This document shows, piece after piece, positions 13,038 through 24,281 of a stretch of DNA of 64,000 nt. The translations under genes were made by a program, and so were the position numbers. Numbering within the stretch: position 1 is the first letter of the stretch; each line of letters starts with the position of its first letter. Origin of the DNA: Kalaharituber pfeilii (lineage: Eukaryota; Ascomycota; Pezizomycetes; Pezizales; Pezizaceae). Location: the NCBI GenBank assembly GCA_015179045.1, contig WHUZ01000026.1, positions 124,001 through 188,000 of the forward strand. Direction: 5' to 3'. The notes below the pieces were generated by a model. It saw only the letters and a program-made list of their open reading frames with translations, made no database searches and had not been told where the DNA came from.

Positions 13038-14132
13038 GACCTTAAGGTTCACAATGCACCTTAAAACAGCTGGCCCTTGGCACACACAGAATCAATTTCT
13101 GCTATGGACACACGTTCTGGGACCTAGCTCGGTATTGAGGTGAGGATGGCAGGGGCACAAGATACCCCAAATTCGATGCGAACATATTCTACAATATAGC
13201 CGAGACACAGATGTTTTTTCCTTTGGGGGTGTGTGGTTACGAGGAGTCGGTGGAGAACTGGGGGCGATAAGGTGGGGTTTACAAGTTGGTCTTGGGTTAG
13301 GTTTGCTGGATTTAAAGTTTTATTTTTTTCTTTATATTGTGTTTCTATTTTTCTCCCATCATACTTCCTTGTGGGTGTGTTGCTGCCATCACCGTCATAT
13401 CATGTTACATCATGTCAGATATTTATTCGCTCAACATTAGCCTGCGCTTGTCTTGTCTGTTCCATTTGATTCTGGCACTATTCCTCCCTGTGTACTCTTT
13501 TGTACTTCACATATCTTCTCGGTTTTCATATCCGATCGATTCTATATTATATACTACAGGTACATCTATTGGCTCCCATTGAGTATATCATGTTACATTA
13601 CCTTGCTGATGCTTTTCGGAATCTAGTATGTAGTAATCCTTAGTTATATTGTGATGTTGGAATTAGATTTCTTACACGCCAGTCGAAGCACATCAGTGTA
13701 ATATACCGATTGGGTGCTTGCTGGTGTCTGTGAGTGAATGTCCTTGAATTGAGTTTGAAGCTGCTCTAGGATATTGATACTCCTGCACTTTGTCTGACTC
13801 ATGAACGAAGGCCAGCGCACCGTTTCCATGATTTTTTCGTCCTTTCGTCTACAATACTGTTAATGCGTAGCAGTTTTCCTTTGCTAGCTCTTTCATTTTT
13901 CCCCTTTTCTTTTTTCCCCAGATTCGTTCTGTGTATGTATCCATTTGTGCCTTCGCTTTTTTTTTTTTTTTCTTGCTGCGAGGGGGGGAGGGTAACACAC
14001 TCGCATGCCTGGTGCTATTTATTTTCAAGCGTGCTTAAGATATTTACGTGAGCCAGACGAGATAATTACACGAGAATTATGGATATTGTTTTTGTTTTTG
14101 TTTTTTCCCTTCAATAATCTTTCTTTCTTTTT

Positions 14133-14164
<32 letters not shown>

Positions 14165-15660
14165 CCCTCCAACTTCACCTTTTCCCTCTGTCTCTCCATG
14201 TGGCCGCCTATGACTCGAACGTTGAAGCATTGCTCCATCCCATGTGGAGCAACTATTACAACTTTGGCTTAGTCTTGTAACTAGAGGAAGGTCTTTACTA
14301 GCGTTCTCTTGTCACTTACGGCAGTCCCTTTGGGTTGCCGAAACAAGTAATCGTCAAACTAAGGGCACTATTACGTCTATAAGCCAACAAATTTGAACGT
14401 TCGTCCTCTTCTTGACGACCGCGTCTCAATTGCACCCCCCACCCACACACACACACTCACTCACTACATTGCAACATTCTCTCACCGTCCACGATCCATC
14501 TGCCCACGACCCCAATCTTCTCACTCCCATTGGTTTTCTGAACATCTCCTACTGGCCAAACACCCTTCCTCGCTTAATCTCACTCTTCTTCCTCCCTCCA
14601 CCTTGCCCTACTCCTCAACTCTCCCACGCATAGGAAAGGTACATGGTCTTTCTCACAGCCCCGATCACAATCGACTCTCTCGATCGCCTGGTGCTGCGGG
14701 GGCCGAGTCAACAAAAAAAAAGAACGCGGCTGCAAATCGCAACTTGAACCAGGACAGGGTACATGGTAGATACTTTCGCGTACCGTATATCTCCGATTCA
14801 CAATGTGCAGTGGGGAGGAGGGGCGTAAGAGGGGGGGGGGGGCGGTGAGGGGTACTAAGTAGCACATTGGAATGTTCTCTACTCCCACTATGAACCTGAG
14901 AGTTACACGGCAAATCATCGCGAGACTGTCTAAGTTGGGGTTTAAAATTGTAGCGAGCAGGAAGGTGCAATGCACCTTTAGGTTTGAATATCTCTCGGGC
15001 TAAGACACATGAGCAGAGGCAATAAGCCCGAAGAAAAATTCAAGTTAATCGCACATTCGACCCCTTAACTCTCCACCACCCCTCCAGTCAATCGGAGCAC
15101 ACTAGGATTTCACGCTTCGCCACCATATCTTCAATTGCCATTGCCAATCACAAGCACTCTCGCAAAAGAAGCAAAGACATGGAAGAACCAAGAAAGGAGA
15201 AGAAAACACTTAAGTACAGAAACCCAAACTAAGTATCCTATCTGCCACAATCCGCCGAACTCCGTACTATTCTGACAGACACACATGCACCAACATGATG
15301 GGAGAAAAAAAAAAAAAAAAAAAAAAAGGAAAAACAAAGGCCGAATTTGCCAGAGGAGAAAGCGAGAATCGTTGAATGAGACCGAGACAGGAGGTTCCAT
15401 GATATGCAATTGAGGTCATGTAAGACAAACCCATTTAGTGCTCCAAAAGTAACTCATCCAGACGCATAGATTATTATAATGGAGTGAGATGAAAGTAGAG
15501 AGCTTTCAAACTATTACTTAGACACGAAGGTAATCAGTCCTGCAAGGTTTCATGTTTATTCCGCTGCAGTAAAGAGGGGTCTCAGTTAGCAGGTCATCAC
15601 TGGGGAGGCAAGGGCGGAAAGAGAGGAGAATATCGGTACCTGGATCAGTAGCCGCAGATG
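13038..15660. other. Intergenic between two converging genes
   Basis: 2.6 kb, both flanking genes ending into it. Contains a T/CT-rich stretch at 13900-14170 (long T runs at about 14145-14165), a CA-rich patch near 14445, a G run at about 14831-14842 and an A run at about 15306-15327. ORFs are short and compositionally driven. No RNA gene was recognised. Confidence 0.5.
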
Positions 15661-17633
15661 CTAGGATGAATCCAGCGCCGGATTTTGTGCAGGCACAGGC
15701 GCTGCTGCTTGCACTGCCGCCGGCATTTGAGCTGCCGGTGCCTGCGCTTCCGGTGCCTGCGCTGCCGGTGCCTGCGCTTCCGGTGCCTGCGCTTCCGGTG
15801 CCTGCGCTGCCGGTGCCTGCGCTGCCGGTGCCTGCGCTGCCGGTGCCTGCGCTGCCTGGCCCACTGCTCTACGCGAGTATTGAGGCGTCGGCTGGCACGA
15901 GTGATTCAACCTGCGCCACAGCCACAGTCGTCAGCTCCAATACCACAATAAGATGAACATCCAACTAGCTTTAACTAACTTTTCCGCATGCCTCGGGTTT
16001 GTTCTTTGGGTCCAGCAGTTCTTCCCATACCAGCACTTTGCGCGATTATCTTGGAAAGCGACCCTTTCTCGCTCGTAAATCCACCAGTCGATGAAGTTGT
16101 TTTTTATTATGACCTCCATGCAATAGCTGCAGAGTAAGGTATCTCGCGTGAAAGGGCGGTTGGTAATGGTGAGGGGCGCGATGTTAGCTATAGAAGAGGA
16201 GAACGTCAGTTTGAGGAGCATGAGGGAAGCAAGAGGAGATGGGAGGAGATGCTTACCATGATTCAAAAGCCATTCTTTCATCCTATTAACTGTTAGAGGC
16301 CTTAGTGTTAATACAATGCAAAGAAGAATATAGTTTGATCGGTATATTGACATACAGATGTCGACACGGCTGAGTCCATTTAAGCGTCTCCACCCCTCAA
16401 ATATATCGTACTCAACCCTGTTAAATCTCGGCCCAATTCCGAACGGCGTTGCACAATCGATTTGGTGTTCCCGTAATACCAGAACTATATTTCCCCAACA
16501 TTAGCAAAGTTGGAATCCCAACGCCTCTTACCGGAATGCCAAAGGCTCACCATCCACCCTCCTCAACACTTCATACACCGGGCATACAAACACAGTCCCG
16601 CACCAGACTGCTCCACAACTCTCACACAAGACTTCCTCCATTGCCGTCGGGATCGACCCAAGACAGTACCTGCACTTCCTATGCTCCTGTTCTGCTACTA
16701 AATAGTCCTGATACGACTGTCCATCAAGTACTGCCCCAATCGGATGCGGGCACCGATAATTATATGGATTCGGATCCGGAGGATTGCAGCATCTGCACGG
16801 CATCATCCTCGGCTCTCGCACCGCAAATAGTGGTAGCTCAGGCTCATCCGGTTCGCCGTCGTCGCCGTAGTCAGACCCATCGTAATCGTGATCGTGCTCG
16901 ATCGGATCCTCGTCGTCTTGGATGACGACTTTTTGTCCAGGTTTGTAGATTTTGTCGAGTTGGGTTAATTGCTCTGCAGTGCGAGATTTGCTAGGGTATA
17001 TGAGGAGGTAGGCGTCAAGGAGGCTTGTGGTCCGATGATCGTCTTTTACGGAGGTAATACGGCGACGGCAGACGGGGCAACTGTGGGAATTGCGGAGCCA
17101 GGGGATGAGGCAAGAGCCGCAGAAGGTATGAAGGCAAGTGAGGGCGGCAACCTGTTCAGTGTATTGATGAATATTGTTAGAATTGTGTCCATCATGTTGT
17201 TTTTGCTTATAGGCAATTCAATTCAATTCATCGTCTTCACCATCGTACCCCACACCCATCCTCCGGCCCCAAATCAAAACAATGGGAAAATAAGCATATT
17301 AAGTGGAATACTAACCGGCCTCCACACCAATTCCGCGCAAATCGGGCACGTCAACGCATCCTCTAACGAGCTCTCCATCTCTGTGTCCGTATCCTTCTTC
17401 GCCGCTGTTTCCGATTTCGAACCCGAACTTTCAGCTTTCTCCCCGTTCCGACTCGCCTTTGCCTTCCGTATCAGCTCCGCAATGCTATCCCCTCCAATTC
17501 CGGTATTTAGTGCCTCTGCAGATCGCTTATGCGGGATCGATGAACCCATAGCTGTATCTGCATTCGTACCCTGTCCAGAGTCGTTGCCGTCTGCTGGTGC
17601 AGCTTGATTCTGCAGTGGTTGTTGTTGTGACAT
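15661..17633 (-). CDS. CHFR-type RING-finger E3 ubiquitin ligase
   Basis: Six exons: 17633-17316, 17151-16551, 16484-16356, 16289-16257, 16187-15980, 15910-15661; 512 codons plus stop. A disordered N-terminus (about 95 residues) is followed by a C3HC4 RING: CPICAELVWRP is split by intron 1, then CLHTFCGSC and CPVCRRR. After an acidic DYDGSDYGDDGEPDEPE-like linker comes a cysteine-rich region with CRCC, CRYC and CESCG. It ends in a zinc finger AKCWYGKNCWTQRTNPRHA followed by LNHSC, the arrangement of the human CHFR C-terminal PBZ-like finger (C-x5-C with distal H and C). No FHA domain is visible, as in many fungal relatives. The tail is an Ala-Gln-Ala-Pro repeat coded by a 15-bp minisatellite. 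The start gives the only in-frame Met before the RING. The exon 2/3 junction is the least certain. Confidence 0.82.
15735..15854 (+). repeat. 15-bp coding minisatellite, 8 units
   Basis: Eight head-to-tail copies of CCGGTGCCTGCGCTG, differing only at the last base (G or T). On the minus strand they lie in frame in the last exon of the CHFR-like gene and code for alternating AQAPA and AQAPE. A unit length divisible by three allows copy-number change without a frameshift. Confidence 0.97.
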
Positions 17634-18273
17634 AAATAATGAGAGTGGAAAATCCTATTTTCAAAACAGAAGCGTCTAATTGCAAACCACGAATTATGAT
17701 GGGAACACGCTTGACAACTCCAGGAACCGCGTTGCGGGGCACAAAAGTCGGGGAGACGCGTCGCAATTTATGCGCAGACGAGTTAGTGGGATGTTTAACC
17801 TGTTACGTCGTTGATGAGGCCAAGGGGGAGGCGCGATGATGTGCGTTGGCGACATGACAGGGGTTGGGAGATGGGGGGTGAGTCACGAAAATGGACATGT
17901 GTCATCGGTGCCCTCTAGAGTACCTAATTAGGCGACAACGTGATCCGCATTGATTGTTACGCAGAAGTTAATATGTAGCTCAATGAGAGCCAAAGAGCTG
18001 AAAGATATGACTGTAGAGTACAGCACTTATTCTACTCTACTAATAGACTAGAACGACGTGATCGTAAGACGCGCATATATATAACAGGCCACGAGCCATG
18101 CTCTGGCTTCAAACGATAAGCAAGCCACCATTTTAGGATCGAGATATCACAATGAGCAACTAGACGCCAATGTGTAGAACATGATAATATTGCATATCTT
18201 ACATGAGGAAAAACAATTGAAATAGGATAAATAGCGGTTTTCATCTTGAACTCGTTCTTTCCGTTCTTGAACT
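17634..18273. promoter_or_regulatory. Spacer between RAD16 3' end and CHFR-like 5' end
   Basis: 640 bp. It should hold the terminator of RAD16 and the promoter of the CHFR-like ligase, which lie in tandem on the minus strand. No long homopolymer and no ORF of note. Confidence 0.5.
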
Positions 18274-21200
18274 CTAATTCTGGAACAGGAATTGCATGTC
18301 TGCCGGTGTCAATTTGTCCATACTCTTTTGGTCACCATTGACTGTTGCCTATACCACCATTCCATTAGTTTTGCGCCCATATGTTAGCAGAAGGATAACT
18401 CACATGGATCATTCGTGCTTTCTTTTCTTGCAATTCAATGATTCTGCTCTCGATACTGTCTTCAATAACCAACCTCGTGATCTTACAAGACCTTTTCTGG
18501 CCGATACGATGCACACGATCTCCGCTCTGCCACTCCACAGAAGGGTTCCACCAAGGATCAAGGATAAAAACTTGAGAAGCTTCTGTGAGATTTAAGGCTA
18601 CACCACCAGCTTTCAGCGAGACAAGGAAAACCTCGACTGACGTATTTTCCATGAACTGGGTTGCTGTCAGCACTATCTTCCGGAGACCGCATGATTGAAG
18701 AGACTTACATGTTTAATCACTGCGTCACGCTGTGAAGGAGACATGGAGCCTTCAAGCATAGCAGTTTTGAAACCGCCTCGATGTAACCTCCACTCTACTA
18801 ACTGAAGCATACTGGTGAATTGAGAGAATACGATACTCTTGATTGTATGCGTCCTGCTTCTCAGCTTGTACAGCTCTTCGACAAGAGCTTCAATTTTAGT
18901 GGAGCTTCTCCAGTTGCTCATGTCGATGCGATTGATGATACTTCCCCTCTTAACATTGGAGAAGTCTTCAATAGCAGGCTGGGTGAGGTCAATGCTGAGT
19001 GGTATATGGCATTGTGGACAATCAGGAGAACCAATTCCAACATATCCATCCATATATTTCGAAACACACATACGACAGAACTTGTGATGACACTTAGAAG
19101 CAATTGGATCCTCGGCTTCATCATCACAAATGCAACAAACCAGTATGTTCTGACCCTCTTCCGCATGTTTTCGGAGTACAAGGTCAGGATGATCAGCAAG
19201 TTGTCTCATACGGGTGATGAGAGTGAAGATGTTCGCATAGTTATTCTGTTGTCTATTAGCCACCATCTTTATTGTGTGATAAGAATATACTTACCAACAC
19301 AACTCCTTGAGCAACATATGTATCGAATTTCCTACGACTCTCTCCATAAATCGAGTCGTACAAATCCAATTCTTCCTCATTAAAATAGTCCCTGCGAATT
19401 TTAACGATCCTTGGAGGAAGTCCCAGGTCATCGGCTTTCTCAACTTTCGTTCGTCTCAGCATGAGATGCGCTAGCAGCTTCCGAAGGTTTTCAAACGCCC
19501 TCTTTCCATCCCCTACATTACCATGTTGCTGTATGGGCTTCAGAAGCTCGGTATTGAACCAGCAACAGTGGTCCATTGGCCTGCAACCGCAGGAATCGCA
19601 AGTCCTATTGTCAGAGAACTTCCAATACAACGACTTGCAAGGGCATCGTCGACAAAAGTAATATGAAAAAGGATCGGCTTCAAGAAATCGAAGAAGAGAG
19701 AAAAATTCCCCGATGCGATTTTGTAGAGGAGTTCCGCTGAGGCACAGCTTATACTTGGTCTTTAGTGAAAAGACAGCTTTGGCCGTATTGCAAGTACGAT
19801 CCTGAAATTTTCTTAGCGGAGGCACATGGCACACGGGAAAGGGGAACAACTTTTATATTATGGGCTTCGTCTAAGACGACTCTGTGGAACTGAATTTTGT
19901 GCAGAATGCTGTCCTCTTTCACAAGCCCATCTTTTCTCTTGAAGCCATGTTGCTGCTTTCGATACATACTCTCTAACACAGAATCTAAATAATGGGTTAT
20001 TAGCAAGATACTGGCCCAACACAGGCAGGATTGATGAAGCCTTACAAGTGGTCATTATTACATCAAAGTTCTTCAACGTCTTCAAGTCCCATGACCGATT
20101 TGCTCCATGGAACACAGCGACGGATAATGCATTGGCAGTGTGTTTTTCAATTTCGTTTCGCCATTGCATCAGCGCTACCGTGGGGGCAACGACAAGATTT
20201 GGCTTCTGACGTGGCTCAGACATAAGGAGGGCGATAGTTTGAATTGTTTTACCCATGCCCATCTCATCAGCCAGAATCCCACCATGGAATTCTGTTTTCT
20301 CTTGCTGGCGCATCCAGTAAAGGCCTTCAAGCTGAAATGGCAGCAAGGTCAGCGTGAGGCCGTCAGGCTGTGCGTCTTTTTCAACTTTGATTTTTTCCCT
20401 TTTATCCAAGTCATCCCAGATAGTCCTGAGTGAGGGGTGCCATCTATATAATTCCGCCATTTGCCGCTCTGCCTATGATGAAGTCCAGTTAGGTGAATTC
20501 AAAAATGTGTTGTAGTGGAGCATGACCAGGAAACAGTTCAAACATATTTTGATACTCCAAAGAATAAATATATGCACGAAGATAGCATAAAAACATATAA
20601 GGTGCGAACTCAAATCTGTGTCATGGAAATATTTATGCAGGCATCCACGAGAAAAACGAGAAGGCTCCGAACAAAGAAAAAGCTTACCCTTGTTAATCTG
20701 GGTGCCCAATGGCCCCGTGACCGGCGGTCAAGAATAGGCACTGGTGTTATGATAGCATCCTCATCCATGTCCATCTCACTAAAGTCATCTGGCAGTTCAG
20801 AAAGTTCACTAAAGTCTTCATCCTCGTCATCAGATCCTAGCACACTTTGATATGTTGTCATATTACGACCTCGGACGGTAAGTGTGCGACGACGAGTATT
20901 CGAGGACGAGCTAGATGCAATTGCTCGTGCTTTTCCTTTGCCCTTATTCGATATAACCCCTTCATCATCATCCTCGTCCCCCCCTACCTCGCTTACATTG
21001 TCTGATAGGAAAAACTCCTCGCTCCCTGAGATGTCACCCTTAAACTCTGCCTTTGTATCGTCTTCATTATCTGAATCATCTTCTGTATCAGGAATGATTT
21101 TTTTGACGTGAGAATGCCGACCACTTCTCCTTCGTGCTGCAAGTGGGGCATCTGAGTCTTCCCCATAAGAGATTTTTGCAGTGGCCCTTTTCAATAAGGA

Positions 21201-21585
21201 CTTGCTGGAGGAAGCCGAATCCGTGCTGATTGTGGTAGCAGGAGTCTCAATATTAGCATCTTCACCGTCTTGAGTGACCGATGCAGAGCTAGATCCGGCA
21301 CTGGAAACGGATCCAGGCTGCGCAGAGGTCTGCTCTGCGCTGACTTGAGCAGTTGCTCTGGTTTTTCTTCTCTTAACAGCAGGGCCGCTTTCAATCTGGT
21401 CGCCAAGTCTCACTGAAGAGGTCTTTGTTACAGACCGATCAATGGTGATACTAACAGCAACTTCCCGTGTTGCTACATGTCTCTTGCATTAGCACTTCTG
21501 CAGAAGTAGAACTCGATAATTGGATATGCGTACCTCTCGTGGCCGAAGGCTTTGCAGCACCGGCCCCTGATCGGGTTCTCGGCAT
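18274..21585 (-). CDS. RAD16: DNA repair protein Rad16: SNF2 ATPase with embedded RING finger
   Basis: Partner of Rad7 in global-genome nucleotide-excision repair, remodelling chromatin at lesions and acting as part of an E3 ligase. Eight exons: 21585-21534, 21472-20688, 20472-20046, 19984-19851, 19801-19295, 19245-18709, 18655-18404, 18348-18274; 922 codons plus stop. Residues 1-270 are acidic and Ser-rich with a basic patch. The helicase core shows [15 protein letters not shown], Walker A DEMGMGKT (about 348), DEAH in [10 protein letters not shown] (about 463) and SGTPLQNR. A Cys-rich insert (FCRRC, CDSCGC, CCWFN) is diagnostic of Rad16. The C3HC4 RING begins [10 protein letters not shown] (about 670). 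Motifs V and VI are [11 protein letters not shown] and VHRIGQKR. The terminus is [12 protein letters not shown], nearly identical to the family end. The donor after HNIK is a weak GTTGTT. The 215-bp second intron is long for this window. Confidence 0.97.
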
Positions 21586-21874
21586 CACTGGCGAACTCAA
21601 TGAGCTCAAGGCAAGCTGGAAAGGTGAGATTGGGGGAAAAAAAACTGAGAGGGTAAAAGCAAGGACGCTTGAATTGGCAGCTTGATTATCCCGCAGCTTC
21701 CGAGGCCACCATAAGGTTAGGGGGTGAAGGCGCTTAGGTTATGAACGTTGTGAGAAATCAAGGAGCCGTTTCTAGGGCTTATCGTGGCAGTGTGCTTTTA
21801 TTTTATTTTATTTTATTTTATTTTTTTGTGGGCAAGGAGGGGTACGCGTGCAAGGCAGGGAGACGTGTAAAGTG

Positions 21875-22889
21875 CCGTATCCACACACTTAAGAGGTAAA
21901 ACACAAACGCGCGCTAGTGTGGCCTTGGCAGAGCTCCCGGCGCTATTAATCGCGCTAGCGCCCTCATTGGTGCAACATTGGTATTACTAAGCACAGGAAC
22001 GCAATTATACGCAACCAGACTACAATTATACATGGGCTATTTATTTCTTTCTTTGTTTTTGTTCCTGCTTTTCTTTCCTAGAGGGGGAAACCCCGTTTTC
22101 TCTGTGAAGCTTACGCCGCGTATAGTCCCGGAAAAAGTGCAATAGCCAGGCACCCGTGGGGACGTAAAATAATAACAAAACTCAGTATCTCTACTTGACT
22201 AGTGATGCTCGCTACTGTAGTCTTCTGTTGTGCGACTGCGACACATTTGCGCATTGCATTTTTCGCATTTTTTCCGTCTTCCACCCAGTGACCCCGTATA
22301 TCATATTTCGTATACTACCCTTTGGGCTATGGCAAGACTAACTACAAAATAAAGGAATAAAGATACACAGTAAAATAGCATACCATACTCTGTTCTCGTG
22401 CCCAGACTCTATTATAGCACGCTTAAATAAGAGAGTCTGGGCACAAGAACAACCATGCTCCACTTCTGCCACAGTAAGGGATTTTTTTTTTTTAATATCA
22501 TTACTCACATGCCGCGCTTGGGCTATGGTGAGATAAAGTACATGAGGAAGTAAAAGAATAACAAAGGCGAAGAAGGAAAAGAAATAACCAAGTGATGACA
22601 TTCCAATGAATCCAACAGTCCAGGCCTGGATCGTGAAATTCTGGGCTGTTCAGGCCAGTCCAGACTATTCAGGCCAGCCCAGGCCATTCAGGCCAATTAA
22701 ACGAACCCCTCCACAGCTATCCAGGTGAATTAAGGCCAGTGTTTACCAGATTATTTGAGTATTTAAATGAGTAGAATCTTCATATATCTAGAATTTTAAA
22801 CAGCAGCGGTCTACGACTTTAGTCAAGTATGTATCACGTACCTAAATCCTCGCCATAGCCCACACTGGCAGGGTGGCACGCGAGTAATG

Positions 22890-22920
<31 letters not shown>

Positions 22921-23344
22921 GTATGTATCACTCACACTCTATATTCAAGTATATATACTAACAAATATTTTAGAAATGACGGACCTTCCCCGAGCCATTT
23001 CTGGCTTCATACTCTGCACTCTCCCCATATGTGTTTAGTTGATTCTTCTTTCTCCCCGCACCATCGGTCAGTAAGGAAAAGCTCTTCCCTATAACATACT
23101 CGATATATAATATCTCCTACTCTTCAGCACCCAAAAGCCAGTCTATTAATCACCCTGATCCAGTCTCCTACTTCAGCACTCAGATCCTTCATAATATCAG
23201 TCTCCCTGGTGTTGAGGTTAGCATCGCGGTAATTCGGGGATCATCACGTGCCCTTGGGTAAATACACGCGCACTGGCGCTAAGAGGCTTACCAAGACCAC
23301 CATAGCGCGCGTTTGTGTTTTACCTCTTAAGTGAGTGAATACGG
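21875..23344. mobile_element. Non-autonomous TIR transposon, copy A (about 1.47 kb)
   Basis: Ends in inverted repeats of about 50 bp. The left end begins CCGTATCCACACACTTAAG and the right end, inverted, begins CCGTATTCACTCACTTAAG; both continue through AGGTAAAACACAAACGCGCG. No transposase ORF. The interior has AGGCC-rich subterminal repeats (about 22615-22705), a hairpin at 22391-22451, and T and A runs. Flanks read TG on both sides, not the TA of copy B, so the target duplication is mutated or different. It lies in the shared upstream region of RAD16 and RAD7. Confidence 0.9.
22391..22451. repeat. Hairpin inside transposon copy A
   Basis: Arms TTCTCGTGCCCAGACTCT and AGAGTCTGGGCACAAGAA are nearly perfect inverted complements around a loop of about 20 nt. 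The same hairpin occurs in copy B, and single arms occur elsewhere in the window. Confidence 0.85.
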
Positions 23345-24281
23345 TGGTCGGCTAAGTTATGTAGTGCCCCCGTGACAGCCGTGAGTCTGGGACGAGGCGC
23401 AGCCAAGGGCCGGCGCTCGCGAATTTCCATGGCCAACGACGCGTCGGGGGTGCGCGAAGCTCAGCAGGGGCACACACCACGTCGGATAGGCGTCCCTAGC
23501 CCCTGCAGCACTGGCCGTCCAAAAGGCGGATTGGATAGCCCATGTAAGAGTAGCCTGCCGCTGTGAAGAACAGTGCTTAGGTGGGTGCGTACAGCACATA
23601 CCGCTTCGTTCACATTGGTGCTCTCCGCTGATCTTCTAATCTACCCAGCCTACTTCTAGTATTCCGACCCTGGGACGACGAGAAAGCCTTTGGCCCTTTG
23701 CCTCGGGTTTACTCCCGGCTGTATCACAGAGCAAGCCCTTCCTAGCTTCCTCATAGGTGTCCACTGTACCCCCCACGACAACAGGCAGCTACCCATAGCC
23801 TCGTTCGCTTGCCTGCACACCCGGAAGGCACATAGGATACTTATAGTACTAGCAGTGCGAGCACGTTACATTACATACACGGCGTGCATTGCAGGTTAGG
23901 CTGAGTCATACCGCTACCGCTGCTGTAGTCTGGCAGGGGTCTGTCCGGTAGCTCAATTCCTAATTGCACCCACACTACTTGTAATTAACGCGAAACGCGT
24001 CTTCTCAGAGGGCAAGTGAAAGAAAACTTTACAAGTACCGCTTATCCCTCATAGTGTGATTGCTTCTTACCCCACTACCCTAATCTACACCCCACGTAGG
24101 TTTGCGCTTTACGCATATCAGCTTAGACTAAGGCACATCTGAGGTATCCATACTTCTAGCAATTATTCCCAAATATCACTTCCCAAAAATCTCGGATCGC
24201 TTTGAGGCTACAGCGGGCGGCGCTGCACACGCCAACACTCAGCAATTTTTGTCACATTGAAACCACTGAACAAGTGCCATC
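23345..24281. promoter_or_regulatory. RAD7 upstream region
   Basis: About 940 bp between the transposon and the RAD7 start. No supported ORF and no repeat shared with the rest of the window was found. It should carry the RAD7 promoter; the matching RAD16 promoter (21586-21874) holds a (TTTTA)n tract near 21798-21825. Confidence 0.45.

Noticed and set aside
14393..14975. ORFs on both strands of 130-150 codons
   Set aside because: Composition-driven (CT- and CA-rich), no motif, no splice partners, mutually antisense.
15666..15956. ORFs made of PVPAL or RCLRC repeats on the plus strand
   Set aside because: Shadows of the 15-bp minisatellite in the CHFR-like last exon.
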